From contig NZ_FNIB01000006.1 of assembly GCF_900103805.1 (NCBI RefSeq), forward strand, positions 1 through 64,000: a DNA stretch of 64,000 nt, in the 5' to 3' direction. Shown here one piece after another: positions 20,109 to 27,755 of this stretch (the stretch's first letter is position 1; every line of letters begins with the position of its first letter). The DNA comes from Cryobacterium flavum (lineage in GTDB: Bacteria; Actinomycetota; Actinomycetes; Actinomycetales; Microbacteriaceae). The position numbers were made by a program, and so were the translations under genes. The notes beneath the pieces are model-generated. The model was not told where the DNA came from and did no database searches. It saw only the letters and a list, made by a program, of their open reading frames with translations.

Positions 20109-21602
20109 GTGTCGACGCTCAGTGATCTCGTACTTGCCCAGGGCCGCAGCAGCGCGGAAGATGTGGACTGGCTCCACATGCTGGTCGCGGATGGCCAGCT
20201 GCTGGCCGACCTCGCCTTCGCGGATATCGTCGTGTGGGTTCCGACAACGTCTGAGAGTTTCGTCGCGGTCGCACACGCGCGCCCGTCGAGTGCCGCCACG
20301 CTGTTCTACCGGGACTTCGTCGGCCAGCACATCAAAGCGGAGTGGCGCAACCAGGTCACCGAAGCCTTTGAGACGGCGAAGATCGTCGACCGCGACGCTC
20401 CGGACTGGTACGAGGAGACTCCCACCCGGGTGCGGGCCATCCCGGTGTTGCGCCGGCTGAGCACGACCGGTGCTGAAGTGACCGCTGCTCCGGTTGCGGT
20501 GCTCACCCGCCACACCAACCTGAGTGAAGCGCGCACGCCGAGCCGTCAGGAGCTCACCTTCAACGACTGCGCGAACGACCTGTTCGCCATGATCGCCTCT
20601 GGCGATTTTCCCGACCTCGGTGCCCCGACCGGGCCGCGCCGTGGCGCGCCGCGCGCGTCGGACGGCCTGCTCCGACTCGATGTCGACGGCCTCACCACCT
20701 TTGCCAGCCCGAACGCGCTCTCCGCATTCAACCGGATGGGTTTCGCGGAGGAACTCGAGGGAGAGTCGCTCGCCGAGGTCACTACGAGCCTGCTCACCGG
20801 CACCGCCGTGGTCGACGAGTCCCTGCCGCTCGTCGTGACCGGGCGGGCGCCCTGGCGCACCGACATCGAGGCGCGCGGGGTCACCGTGTCGCTCCGAGCC
20901 ATTCCCATTCGCAACCGGGGCGAACGCATCGGCGCGATCATTTTGTCCAGGGACGTGACCGAGCTGCGGCACCAGGAACGTGAGCTCATCACCAAGGATG
21001 CCACCATCCGGGAGATCCACCACCGGGTGAAGAACAACCTGCAGACCGTGGCCTCGCTGCTGCGCATCCAGGCCCGGCGTACCCAATCCGACCGGGCACG
21101 CGAGGCGCTGACCCAGGCGATGCGGCGGGTTGCGGCCATCGCCGTGGTGCACGACACCCTGTCGGAGGGGCTCAGCCAGATCGTCGACTTCGACGCCGTC
21201 TTTGAACGGGTGCTGCTGTTGACGGTGGAGGTGGCATCCGCTCACAACACCACGGTGCACCCGAAGTCGTTCGGCAGCTTCGGAACCCTGCCGAGCGCGT
21301 ACGCGACGCCGCTCGCGCTCGTGCTCACCGAACTCGTCACGAACGCGGTCGAGCACGGCCTCGCCGGGCGGGAGGGCGAGGTCTCGATCGAGGCGCAGCG
21401 CAGCGACGAGACCCTCACGGTGATGGTGCGCGACACCGGTGCCGGGCTTCCGGAGGGCAAGGTCGGCTCCGGGCTCGGCACGCAGATCGTGCGCACCCTC
21501 ATTCAGGGCGAGCTGGGCGGCACCATCGACTGGCACACCATGATGGGCAGCGGCACCGAGGTCACGATCGAGATCCCCCTGCGCTTCATGCAGGAGGGCT
21601 AG
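20109..21602 (+). CDS. pdtaS: Sensor histidine kinase PdtaS
   Basis: PdtaS is a cytosolic kinase that phosphorylates the RNA-binding antiterminator PdtaR. The 497-residue protein has an N-terminal GAF-like domain (1-150), a PAS-like domain (180-300), a HisKA_2 motif with EIHHRVKNNLQTVASLLR near residue 302, and a HWE/HisKA_2-type HATPase (LVTNAVEHG, RDTGAGLP, GSGLGTQIV). The GTG at 20109 gives VSTLSDLVLAQG, matching the start of the mycobacterial protein (Rv3220c). A GGAG lies almost on the start, so leaderless translation is possible. No pdtaR is in the window. Confidence 0.92.
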   Translation: MSTLSDLVLAQGRSSAEDVDWLHMLVADGQLLADLAFADIVVWVPTTSESFVAVAHARPSSAATLFYRDFVGQHIKAEWRNQVTEAFETAKIVDRDAPDWYEETPTRVRAIPVLRRLSTTGAEVTAAPVAVLTRHTNLSEARTPSRQELTFNDCANDLFAMIASGDFPDLGAPTGPRRGAPRASDGLLRLDVDGLTTFASPNALSAFNRMGFAEELEGESLAEVTTSLLTGTAVVDESLPLVVTGRAPWRTDIEARGVTVSLRAIPIRNRGERIGAIILSRDVTELRHQERELITKDATIREIHHRVKNNLQTVASLLRIQARRTQSDRAREALTQAMRRVAAIAVVHDTLSEGLSQIVDFDAVFERVLLLTVEVASAHNTTVHPKSFGSFGTLPSAYATPLALVLTELVTNAVEHGLAGREGEVSIEAQRSDETLTVMVRDTGAGLPEGKVGSGLGTQIVRTLIQGELGGTIDWHTMMGSGTEVTIEIPLRFMQEG

Positions 21603-21638
21603 CTCCCTCCTGTCGCGCGGGTTTCTGCGCGAATTTCG

Positions 21639-21688
21639 GGACGGGGCCCAGGCCCCGTCCATGGGCCCAGTTTATAAACTGGGCCCAT
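21639..21688. terminator. Back-to-back perfect palindromes between pdtaS and whiB1
   Basis: Two perfect inverted repeats abut. GGACGGGGCC / GGCCCCGTCC with a 2-nt centre occupies 21639-21660. The arm ATGGGCCCAGTTTA and its exact complement with no loop occupy 21661-21688 (28 bp). They lie 36 nt past the pdtaS stop and most simply act as its terminator, although no U-tract follows. The 28-bp repeat would also be a good protein-binding site. Confidence 0.6.
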
Positions 21689-21735
21689 GTTCATAAGGTG
21701 GGCGCGGCGCGCGACGGCTCGCCGGGCACAAAAAA

Positions 21736-21780
21736 GCGAGCCCTCGGCCTTCCGGGAGTACCGGATGGCCGCAGGCTCGC
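21736..21780 (-). terminator. whiB1 terminator
   Basis: Read on the minus strand, GCGAGCC (complement of 21774-21780) pairs with GGCTCGC (complement of 21736-21742), with GGCC/GGCC and CCGG/CCGG pairing inside, and a run of six T follows at once. This is a classical intrinsic terminator 22 nt past the whiB1 stop. Confidence 0.85.
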
Positions 21781-21802
21781 GTTCTGTAGTTGTGCTGGCT
21801 CG

Positions 21803-22051
21803 CTAGGAAGCGCGGCGGGCGCGTGCGGCGCGACGCTTGAGTGCGCGGCGCTCGTCTTCGCTCAGGCCGCCCCAGACTCCCGAGTCCTGGCCGGTCTCGA
21901 GTGCGTACTGAAGGCACACCTCGGTGACGTTGCATCGGGCGCACACCGACTTTGCCTTCTCGATCTGGTCCACAGCGGGTCCAGTGTTGCCGACCGGAAA
22001 GAAAAGTTCCGGGTCAGCGGTGAGGCAGGCAGCTTTATCGCGCCAGTCCAT
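21803..22051 (-). CDS. whiB1: WhiB1 iron-sulfur regulatory protein
   Basis: WhiB1 is a small [4Fe-4S] protein that binds the primary sigma factor and reacts with nitric oxide; it is essential in mycobacteria. The 82-residue protein has the four cluster cysteines C9, C37, C40 and C46, the GVWGGL turn (58-63), and the basic C-terminal tail KRRAARARRA for DNA contact. The ATG at 22049-22051 gives MDWRDKAACLTADPELFFP, the usual start. AGCATCCCTAT-like sequence upstream lacks a long purine tract, but GGAGCATCCCT on the minus strand offers GGAG at good spacing. It has its own terminator. Confidence 0.96.
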   Translation of the reverse strand: MDWRDKAACLTADPELFFPVGNTGPAVDQIEKAKSVCARCNVTEVCLQYALETGQDSGVWGGLSEDERRALKRRAARARRAS

Positions 22052-22157
22052 AGGGATGCTCCTTTTATTACATGGGTGCACGGCCGATTGGCCAGAGTTG
22101 CAGGGGTGATAGCCGGTTGCAGGAAAGTGGGATCTGCGCGATAACCGCGTTGAAACA

Positions 22158-22175
22158 GCTCACGTCCCTGTGAGC
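22158..22175. promoter_or_regulatory. Inverted repeat in whiB1 upstream region
   Basis: GCTCAC and GTGAGC flank a 6-nt centre (GTCCCT) about 107 nt upstream of the whiB1 ATG. On the minus strand a TTGACG hexamer (22174-22179 complement) directly precedes the repeat, so the repeat would occupy the spacer behind a -35 element. A matching -10 is poor. It could be an operator for whiB1 or for the divergent membrane protein gene. Confidence 0.35.
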
Positions 22176-22244
22176 GTCAACCGGGCCTCAAATATCGTCC
22201 CATAATAGAGGTATCAAATCAATAGTTTTGTATGGCTTTTCGCT

Positions 22245-22694
22245 GTGAACAGCGGCTCTGGTGCAGGGCGCCCAGCCTGGATTAACCTCCGGGCACTTCG
22301 ACGCGCCCCAATGTTGGGGGTGCTGATCGCGCTCCTCGCCGTGGAAGCACTCGCCCTGTGGGCCTTCAGCGCCTGGTGGGTGCTCGAACTGCTCATCGCC
22401 ACCCCGAACTCCGTCGGAGCCTCGCTGGCCCTGTTAGCCCTCACCGTGGTCGCTGCCGTATGGGTCAGCGCGATCACCGTCGGGGCGCTCCGCCGCCGTC
22501 CGTGGATTCGCGGCGCCGCCGTGACCTGGCAGCTCGTGCAGGTCATGATCGCTATCGGCTGTTTTCAGGGCATCTACGCCCGACCCGACGTCGGCTGGGC
22601 GCTGCTGGCCCCCTCGATCGTCGTGCTCGTGCTGGTTTTCAATCCGCGTGTGGTCGCCGCCACCAGTCACGAACCCGAGCCCGAAGCCGACTGA
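22245..22694 (+). CDS. Small four-span membrane protein of unknown function
   Basis: The 149-residue protein has four hydrophobic segments (about 24-46, 55-78, 88-108 and 112-132) and a charged tail ending HEPEPEAD. It resembles many small actinobacterial integral membrane proteins without assigned role. The GTG at 22245 is the first good start; CATAAT about 40 nt upstream may be its -10 element. It is divergent from whiB1 and converges on the peroxiredoxin gene, 41 nt away. Confidence 0.75.
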   Translation: MNSGSGAGRPAWINLRALRRAPMLGVLIALLAVEALALWAFSAWWVLELLIATPNSVGASLALLALTVVAAVWVSAITVGALRRRPWIRGAAVTWQLVQVMIAIGCFQGIYARPDVGWALLAPSIVVLVLVFNPRVVAATSHEPEPEAD

Positions 22695-22735
22695 CGCCGC
22701 TCAAGCTGCAGCAGCCTCGGGCCGTGACGACCAGA

Positions 22736-23215
22736 TCAGGCGTCGATGCCGAGCTTCTTGCGCAGGCTCGCGACGTGGCCGGTGGCCTTGACGTTGTACA
22801 GAGCGTGGGTGATGATTCCGGCCTCATCGAGCACGAAGGTAGACCGCAGCACGCCGGTCACGAGCTTGCCGTAGAGGTTCTTCTCTCCCCAGGCACCGTA
22901 GGCGCGGTGAACCTCAAGGTCGGTGTCACTTAGCAGCGGAAAATTCACCGCGTCGTGCTCCTGAAACTTCTTGAGCTTGGCCGGAGCATCCTTCGACAGG
23001 CCGAGCACCTGGTAGCCGGCTGATTTGAGCGACCCGAGGTTATCGCGAAAGTCGCAGGCCTGGGTGGTGCAGCCGGGGGTCATGGCGGCCGGATAAAAAT
23101 ACACGACGACCTTGCTGCCGGCGAAGACCGCCAGCGAAACGGATGCCCCGTCCTGGTCGGTCAGGGTGAACTGGGGGGCTGTGTCGCCGACTGCAAGGCG
23201 TGCTGAATCCGTCAT
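22736..23215 (-). CDS. bcp: Thioredoxin-dependent peroxiredoxin, BCP/PrxQ type
   Basis: BCP peroxiredoxins reduce hydrogen peroxide and organic hydroperoxides using thioredoxin. The 159-residue protein carries the peroxidatic Cys C49 in TPGCTTQAC and the resolving Cys C54 five residues later, the atypical 2-Cys PrxQ arrangement. GLSKDAPAKLKKF and the R in LRSTFVLDEAG match the family. The sequence YPAAMTPGC replaces the more usual YPxDFTPGC. The ATG at 23213-23215 opens MTDSARLAVGDTAPQF. rsgA lies 25 nt upstream in the same direction. Confidence 0.95.
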   Translation of the reverse strand: MTDSARLAVGDTAPQFTLTDQDGASVSLAVFAGSKVVVYFYPAAMTPGCTTQACDFRDNLGSLKSAGYQVLGLSKDAPAKLKKFQEHDAVNFPLLSDTDLEVHRAYGAWGEKNLYGKLVTGVLRSTFVLDEAGIITHALYNVKATGHVASLRKKLGIDA

Positions 23216-23240
23216 GCCTCCATCGTATCGATGTCGTATC

Positions 23241-24383
23241 TCAGCGGGCGGGGGCGAAGGTGGCGAGCAGGCGTTGCAGGGAATCCAGGCGCACTCGGCC
23301 GGTGTCGCCGAGCTCGCCAGCTTCAACGGCTTCGATGATGGCGCAATCCGGCGACCCGGGTAGGTGCGTGCAGCCGCGCGGGCAACGCTCGGCGATGGTG
23401 GCAAGGTCGGTGAACGCCTTCAAAATGTTGTCGGTGTTGATATGGCCCAGGCCAAAGGACCGCACGCCGGGGGTGTCGATAACCCACCCGCGGCCGGCAT
23501 CCGTTTGTAGGCGCAGCGACACGGTCGACGACGACGTGTGGCGGCCGCGACCGGTGACGGTGTTGACGACGCCGATGGCCCGGTTGGTGCCGGGAACGAG
23601 CGCGTTCACCAGGGTGGACTTGCCCACGCCGGAGTGTCCGACGAAGACGGTGTCGTGGCCGACCAGCGCCGCCGAGATCTCCTCGATCGGCATGCCGCCC
23701 TCGCCGCTTTGGAACACCGGCAGGTCGAGTCCGGCGAAGTTGGCCAGAAAGGCTGACGGGTCGGCGAGGTCGGTCTTGGTGATACACAGGATGGGCTTCA
23801 CGCCGGCGTCGTAGGCCGCGACCAGATAGCGATCCACCAAGCGGATGCGCGGCTCCGGGTTGGCCGCAGCGACCACGATCAGCATCTGGTCGGCGTTGGC
23901 CACGATCACACGCTCGACGGCGTCGGTGTCGTCGGCGCTGCGCCGCAGCAGGGTGTCCCGCGGCACGATGCGCACGATGCGGGCCAGGCTGCCCTCGGCA
24001 CCGGTGGTGTCGCCGACGATGTCGACCCGGTCGCCGTTGACGACGGCGTTCTTGCGCAGCTCGCTGGCCCTGGCGGTCGTGATGCGCCGCTCGGTGGGCA
24101 GGTTCTCGTCGAGCATGACCGTGTAGCGTCCGCGATCGACAGAGAGGATGCGTCCGGTCAAGGCGTTCTCGTGGCTCGGGCGGGTCTTGGAGCGCGGTTT
24201 AGAGCCCTTGCGGCCGGGACGCACGCGCACGCTCGACTCGTCGAATTCGGGCTCGTCGTCGTCGGCGGAAGCCCACCAGGTGTCGCCGGGGTCGCCGGAG
24301 AGCTCGCCGGAATCGGCCAAGTCGTGAGGCCGGCCACGATCGTCATCCCAGGTGGGGTCGCCGGCGGGCGGCTCCACTGCCAT
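23241..24383 (-). CDS. rsgA: Ribosome small subunit-dependent GTPase RsgA
   Basis: RsgA is a circularly permuted GTPase that checks late 30S assembly. The 380-residue protein has an acidic N-terminal extension (1-75), an OB-fold (about 78-135), then G motifs in permuted order: TKTD (G4), GHSGVGKST (G1) near 250, and DTPGVRSF (G3). The C-terminal zinc finger is CPRGCTHLPGSPDC. The start codon directly abuts the aroA stop with no gap, so aroA-rsgA are cotranscribed. The same order aroA-rsgA is found in mycobacteria. Confidence 0.95.
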   Translation of the reverse strand: MAVEPPAGDPTWDDDRGRPHDLADSGELSGDPGDTWWASADDDEPEFDESSVRVRPGRKGSKPRSKTRPSHENALTGRILSVDRGRYTVMLDENLPTERRITTARASELRKNAVVNGDRVDIVGDTTGAEGSLARIVRIVPRDTLLRRSADDTDAVERVIVANADQMLIVVAAANPEPRIRLVDRYLVAAYDAGVKPILCITKTDLADPSAFLANFAGLDLPVFQSGEGGMPIEEISAALVGHDTVFVGHSGVGKSTLVNALVPGTNRAIGVVNTVTGRGRHTSSSTVSLRLQTDAGRGWVIDTPGVRSFGLGHINTDNILKAFTDLATIAERCPRGCTHLPGSPDCAIIEAVEAGELGDTGRVRLDSLQRLLATFAPAR

Positions 24384-25745
24384 CTACAGCGCCGCTTCGG
24401 TGAGCATCGCGTGCCACAGCTCGGGAAACTGGGGGAGGGTCTTGGCGGTCGTGCCGATGTTCTCGACGTCGACGCCCTCAATGCGCAGGCCGATCAGCGC
24501 TCCGGCGGTGGCCATGCGGTGGTCGTCGTAGCTGAGCCACTGGCCGCCGTGCAGGGGAGCGGGCTCAATCCTGAGGCCGTCGGGCAGCTCGGTGACCTTC
24601 CCGCCGAGCCGGTTGATCTCCGTGGCCAGCGCAGTGAGGCGGTCGGTCTCGTGGTTGCGAATGTGCCCGATGCCGGTGATCGTGCTGGGCGACTCGGCGA
24701 GGGCTGCCAGGGCCACGAGGGTGCAGGCGAGTTCACCGCCGGTGGACAGATCGAGCTCGACGCCGACAATACGCTCGCCGCCGGTGACGGTGAGGCGGTC
24801 GCCGGTGCGGGTGACGCTCGCACCGAATAGGGGAAGCAGCTGTTCGAGGTCGGCGCCGACCTGGGTGGTCTCGGCCGGCCAGCCGGTGATCGTGACGCTG
24901 CCGCCGGCCACAAGCGCGGCGCAGAGGAACGGCGCGGCGTTGGAGAGATCGGGTTCGACGTCGACCGTGCGGCCCGCGATCGGCCCGGGCGGGATGATCC
25001 ACTCGCCGACGGCAGGAGTGGCCACGTCGACTCCGCGGGCGCGCAGCACCTCGATGGTCATCTCGATGTGCGGCAGACTGGGCAGTCGTTCGCCCGAGTG
25101 AGTCAGGTGCAGCCCCTGGTCGAACCGGGCGCCGGCCAGCAGCAGCCCGGAGACGAACTGGCTGGAGCTGCCAGCATCGATGGTCACCGCGCCGCCGGTG
25201 ACCGCTCCACGGCCGTGCACGGTGAACGGCAGGGCGCGCTTGCCATCGTCGTTGATATCGCCGCCGAGGTCGCGCAACGCGCCGATGATGGGGCCCATCG
25301 GGCGGCGGCGTGCACCGGCATCCCCGTCGAATGTGGTCGGGCCGAGGGCGAGGGCGGCCAGCGGCGGCAGGAAACGCATCACCGTGCCGGCCAGCCCGCA
25401 GTCGATCGTGGTCGAGCCGAGCAGCTCGGACGGCGGGGTCACACGCAGGTCCGTGCCGAAGGCGCCGGTGCCGGGAACAGCCTCAATGGTGGCGCCGAGC
25501 TGACGCAGCGCGTCGACCATAAGGTCGCTGTCCCGTGAGTGCAGTGGCGAACGCAGCAGGGACGGTTCGCTGGCCAGAGCGGATGCGACCAGCTCCCGGT
25601 TGGTCAGCGACTTCGAGCCCGGCAGGGCCAGCACCGCCTGCAGCGGTGCGTCCGTGGTCGGCGCGGGCCACCAGGCATCCTCTTCGGTCGGCGAATTATC
25701 GCCGTACGGATCGAACTCCGGCTTGGAATATCTCGAGATCAACAT
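24384..25745 (-). CDS. aroA: 3-phosphoshikimate 1-carboxyvinyltransferase (EPSP synthase)
   Basis: This enzyme joins phosphoenolpyruvate and shikimate 3-phosphate, the sixth step of the shikimate pathway to aromatic amino acids. The 453-residue protein shows LPGSKSLTNRELV near residue 42, the LAGTVMRFLPPLAAL phosphate/PEP region near 113, DGDAGARRRPMGPI, DAGSSSQFVSGLL, and the terminal SYDDHRMATAGAL. The ATG at 25743-25745 is next to an inverted repeat at 25748-25771. It is divergent from sigH and coupled to rsgA. Confidence 0.96.
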   Translation of the reverse strand: MLISRYSKPEFDPYGDNSPTEEDAWWPAPTTDAPLQAVLALPGSKSLTNRELVASALASEPSLLRSPLHSRDSDLMVDALRQLGATIEAVPGTGAFGTDLRVTPPSELLGSTTIDCGLAGTVMRFLPPLAALALGPTTFDGDAGARRRPMGPIIGALRDLGGDINDDGKRALPFTVHGRGAVTGGAVTIDAGSSSQFVSGLLLAGARFDQGLHLTHSGERLPSLPHIEMTIEVLRARGVDVATPAVGEWIIPPGPIAGRTVDVEPDLSNAAPFLCAALVAGGSVTITGWPAETTQVGADLEQLLPLFGASVTRTGDRLTVTGGERIVGVELDLSTGGELACTLVALAALAESPSTITGIGHIRNHETDRLTALATEINRLGGKVTELPDGLRIEPAPLHGGQWLSYDDHRMATAGALIGLRIEGVDVENIGTTAKTLPQFPELWHAMLTEAAL

Positions 25746-25747
25746 CG

Positions 25748-25771
25748 GTTATCAGAATAGTCGGTGATAAC
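25748..25771. promoter_or_regulatory. Inverted repeat in the aroA-sigH divergent promoter region
   Basis: GTTATCA (25748-25754) and its complement TGATAAC (25765-25771) are 10 nt apart, giving half-sites 17 bp centre to centre, an operator-like arrangement. It starts 2 nt upstream of the aroA start codon and about 80 nt upstream of sigH. A regulator bound here would block aroA directly. A GGAAC at 25808-25812 resembles a SigH-type -35, but no GTT lies at the right distance. Confidence 0.4.
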
Positions 25772-25850
25772 AATCTGAGGGAGATCCGTAACGGTGTCAA
25801 TGTTGTTGGAACGACCCCTGGCTGTGGGTAACAGCTTAGAATTGCGCGTG

Positions 25851-26531
25851 ATGACTTCAGACACGCCCGTTTCCGCGGAAGACCTTTCCAGCAGCGACCC
25901 AGAACTCACAACCCTTGCCCCGACCAAGGCCGAACTGCGCGAGCAGACCCGCGGACTGTTCGAAGACCAGGCGTTGCCTTTTCTCGACCAGTTGTACGCG
26001 GCGGCCATGCGCATGACCCGCAACCCCTCCGATGCGCAGGACCTCGTGCAGGAAACCTTCGTGAAGGCGTTCGCCGCGTTCGCGCAGTACGAGCAGGGCA
26101 CCAACCTCAAGGCGTGGTTGTACCGCATTCTCACCAACACCTTCATCAACCAATACCGCAAGAAGCAGCGCGAGCCCTACCAGGGCACCATCGACGAGCT
26201 TGAAGACTGGCAGCTCGGCGGCGCCGAATCGACCACCGCCATGTCGGGGCGTTCGGCCGAGGCCGAGGCCATCGACCACCTGCCGGACAGCGCTGTCAAA
26301 GACGCCCTGCAGTCCATTCCCGAAGACTTCCGACTCGCCGTGTACTTCGCCGACGTCGAAGGGTTCTCCTACCAGGAGATCGCCGAAATCATGAAAACCC
26401 CCATTGGCACCGTAATGAGCCGCCTGCACCGAGGCCGGCGACTCCTGCGCGAGCTCTTGGCCGGCTATGCGGTTGAGCGCGGGCTGGGCATGGGCCAGGG
26501 CCAGAAGACATCCAGGAGCGCAGACAAATGA
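25851..26531 (+). CDS. sigH: ECF sigma factor SigH/SigR (thiol-oxidative stress)
   Basis: SigH/SigR redirects RNA polymerase to thioredoxin and other disulfide-stress genes. The 226-residue protein has sigma region 2 (about 45-115: [38 protein letters not shown]) and region 4 (about 150-210: [38 protein letters not shown]). The ATG at 25851 gives [21 protein letters not shown]; a GTG at 25794 would add 19 residues and cannot be excluded. The end overlaps the anti-sigma gene by 4 nt (ATGA). Adjacent anti-sigma confirms the identity. Confidence 0.95.
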   Translation: MTSDTPVSAEDLSSSDPELTTLAPTKAELREQTRGLFEDQALPFLDQLYAAAMRMTRNPSDAQDLVQETFVKAFAAFAQYEQGTNLKAWLYRILTNTFINQYRKKQREPYQGTIDELEDWQLGGAESTTAMSGRSAEAEAIDHLPDSAVKDALQSIPEDFRLAVYFADVEGFSYQEIAEIMKTPIGTVMSRLHRGRRLLRELLAGYAVERGLGMGQGQKTSRSADK

Positions 26532-26770
26532 CCGATTGTGGTTGCGAGAAGGCCAAGGCCGAACTCGAGGAATACCTGCACAACGAACTTCGCAAGAATG
26601 ATGCGGCCGATATTCGGGAGCACCTCGCGAGTTGCACCGACTGCAGCAGCGAGCACCTGGTTGGGCGCACGCTGACCGAGGTCATGCAGCGCGCCTGCAA
26701 GGAGACCGCGCCGGAAGACCTGCGCGACCAGGTTCTGCTGAAGCTCCGCGCGCTGCAGGCCTCGCACTAG
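26528..26770 (+). CDS. rsrA: Zinc-binding anti-sigma factor RsrA/RshA
   Basis: The partner of SigH binds zinc and holds the sigma factor until disulfide formation releases it. The 80-residue protein has the ZAS signature H32-x3-C36-x2-C39 and further cysteines C4 and C6 near the N-terminus, one of which should complete the redox site. Length is normal for RsrA/RshA. Translation is coupled to sigH through ATGA, as expected for a sigma/anti-sigma pair. Confidence 0.93.
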   Translation: MTDCGCEKAKAELEEYLHNELRKNDAADIREHLASCTDCSSEHLVGRTLTEVMQRACKETAPEDLRDQVLLKLRALQASH

Positions 26771-26789
26771 AGCACCTGAGGCGCGCGTC

Positions 26790-27575
26790 TCAGGCACGCG
26801 GTGACGGTTCCACCTGCCCGAGCAGGAAGACGGCACCTGTCGCATCCGCTATCTGGGCGAAGGTTCCGAAGTCGGAATCCCACGGCTCCCGCAGCACGGC
26901 GCCACCGAGCTCCGTCGCCCGTGCCGCGGATGCCCGCACATCGGCGACGCCGAGATAGACCTGCCAGTTCGACGGTACTCCCGGGGGCAGCATGGCGTCG
27001 GCGTCGTACACCCCGCCGGTCATCGATTCGTCGTGGCCGAAGGTGCTGTACCGAAAGTCGGTTGTGTCGCTGAGCGGAATCGGCGTCCAGCCGAAAACCT
27101 CCTCGTAGAAGGCGATCGCGGCCGTGAAATCGCGGGTGATCAGCTCGTGCCAGACCGGCGTTCCAATCTCATTGTCGGCACCGAAGCCCCGGTGGCCGGC
27201 GGCCTCCCAGACTCCGACGGCCGCGCCGGCCGGGTCGGTCAGCACCGCCAGGCGTCCCTGGTCACCGACCGTCTGCGGCGGGGCGAGCACGGCAGCTCCC
27301 GCAGCCCGCGCGGCCCGAACCGTTTCGTCGACGCTGTCGGTCGCGAGGTACGTGGTCCAGAAATCCCGGTTGCCGCTCGAGGGGTCCTGGGCGGTCAAAC
27401 CGGCGATGGCGGCATCGCCGTGAAAGAACATCGTGTACCGGCCGCTCCCAGCGCCGGTCTCGACAGCCCGCCAGTCGAGCAGCGCGGCGTAGAACGCAAT
27501 CGACTTGGCCGGGTTGCGCGTCACAAGGTCGATCCAGCACGGCTCCCCGAGCCGGTTTTCGGTGCGAAGGGGCAT
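26790..27575 (-). CDS. Two-domain VOC family protein (glyoxalase-like)
   Basis: The 261-residue protein contains two vicinal oxygen chelate domains, about residues 8-125 (GEPCWIDLVTRNPAKSIAFY) and 140-258 (GTPVWHELITRDFTAAIAFY). Each repeat gives paired beta-alpha-beta-beta-beta units forming a metal-site half. Such proteins are seldom assigned a substrate; hydroxylase-like annotations are common but unproven. The ATG at 27573-27575 has GGAGAG upstream. It faces away from kgd and converges on the sigH-rsrA pair. Confidence 0.88.
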   Translation of the reverse strand: MPLRTENRLGEPCWIDLVTRNPAKSIAFYAALLDWRAVETGAGSGRYTMFFHGDAAIAGLTAQDPSSGNRDFWTTYLATDSVDETVRAARAAGAAVLAPPQTVGDQGRLAVLTDPAGAAVGVWEAAGHRGFGADNEIGTPVWHELITRDFTAAIAFYEEVFGWTPIPLSDTTDFRYSTFGHDESMTGGVYDADAMLPPGVPSNWQVYLGVADVRASAARATELGGAVLREPWDSDFGTFAQIADATGAVFLLGQVEPSPRA

Positions 27576-27701
27576 GATCTCTCCTCGGGTTGCCTGCGAG
27601 CCTAGAACCGTCGGCGGACAATCGCAACGCCAGCCGACCCGCATCCGCTCAAACGCGGCAAGCGGATGCTGCCATCTGCGACCACAGACAGCCGCGCAGA
27701 C

Positions 27702-27736
27702 AGCAATGGAGGGTGACAACGTCACCCTCCATTGCT
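27702..27736 (-). terminator. kgd terminator hairpin
   Basis: A perfect 16-bp stem, AGCAATGGAGGGTGAC with its exact complement around a 3-nt loop, sits 19 nt beyond the kgd stop codon. No U-tract follows on the minus strand, but the strength and position favour transcription termination or 3'-end protection. Confidence 0.75.
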
Positions 27737-27755
27737 ACCTAAGTTGCTGTGACCG

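Noticed and set aside
25808-25850. Autoregulatory SigH promoter upstream of sigH
   Set aside because: GGAAC at 25808 fits a -35, but the GTT expected about 18 nt further on is absent.
27576-27701. Small gene or tRNA between the VOC gene and kgd
   Set aside because: No cloverleaf and no frame with a ribosome site; only the kgd terminator hairpin beyond it is convincing.
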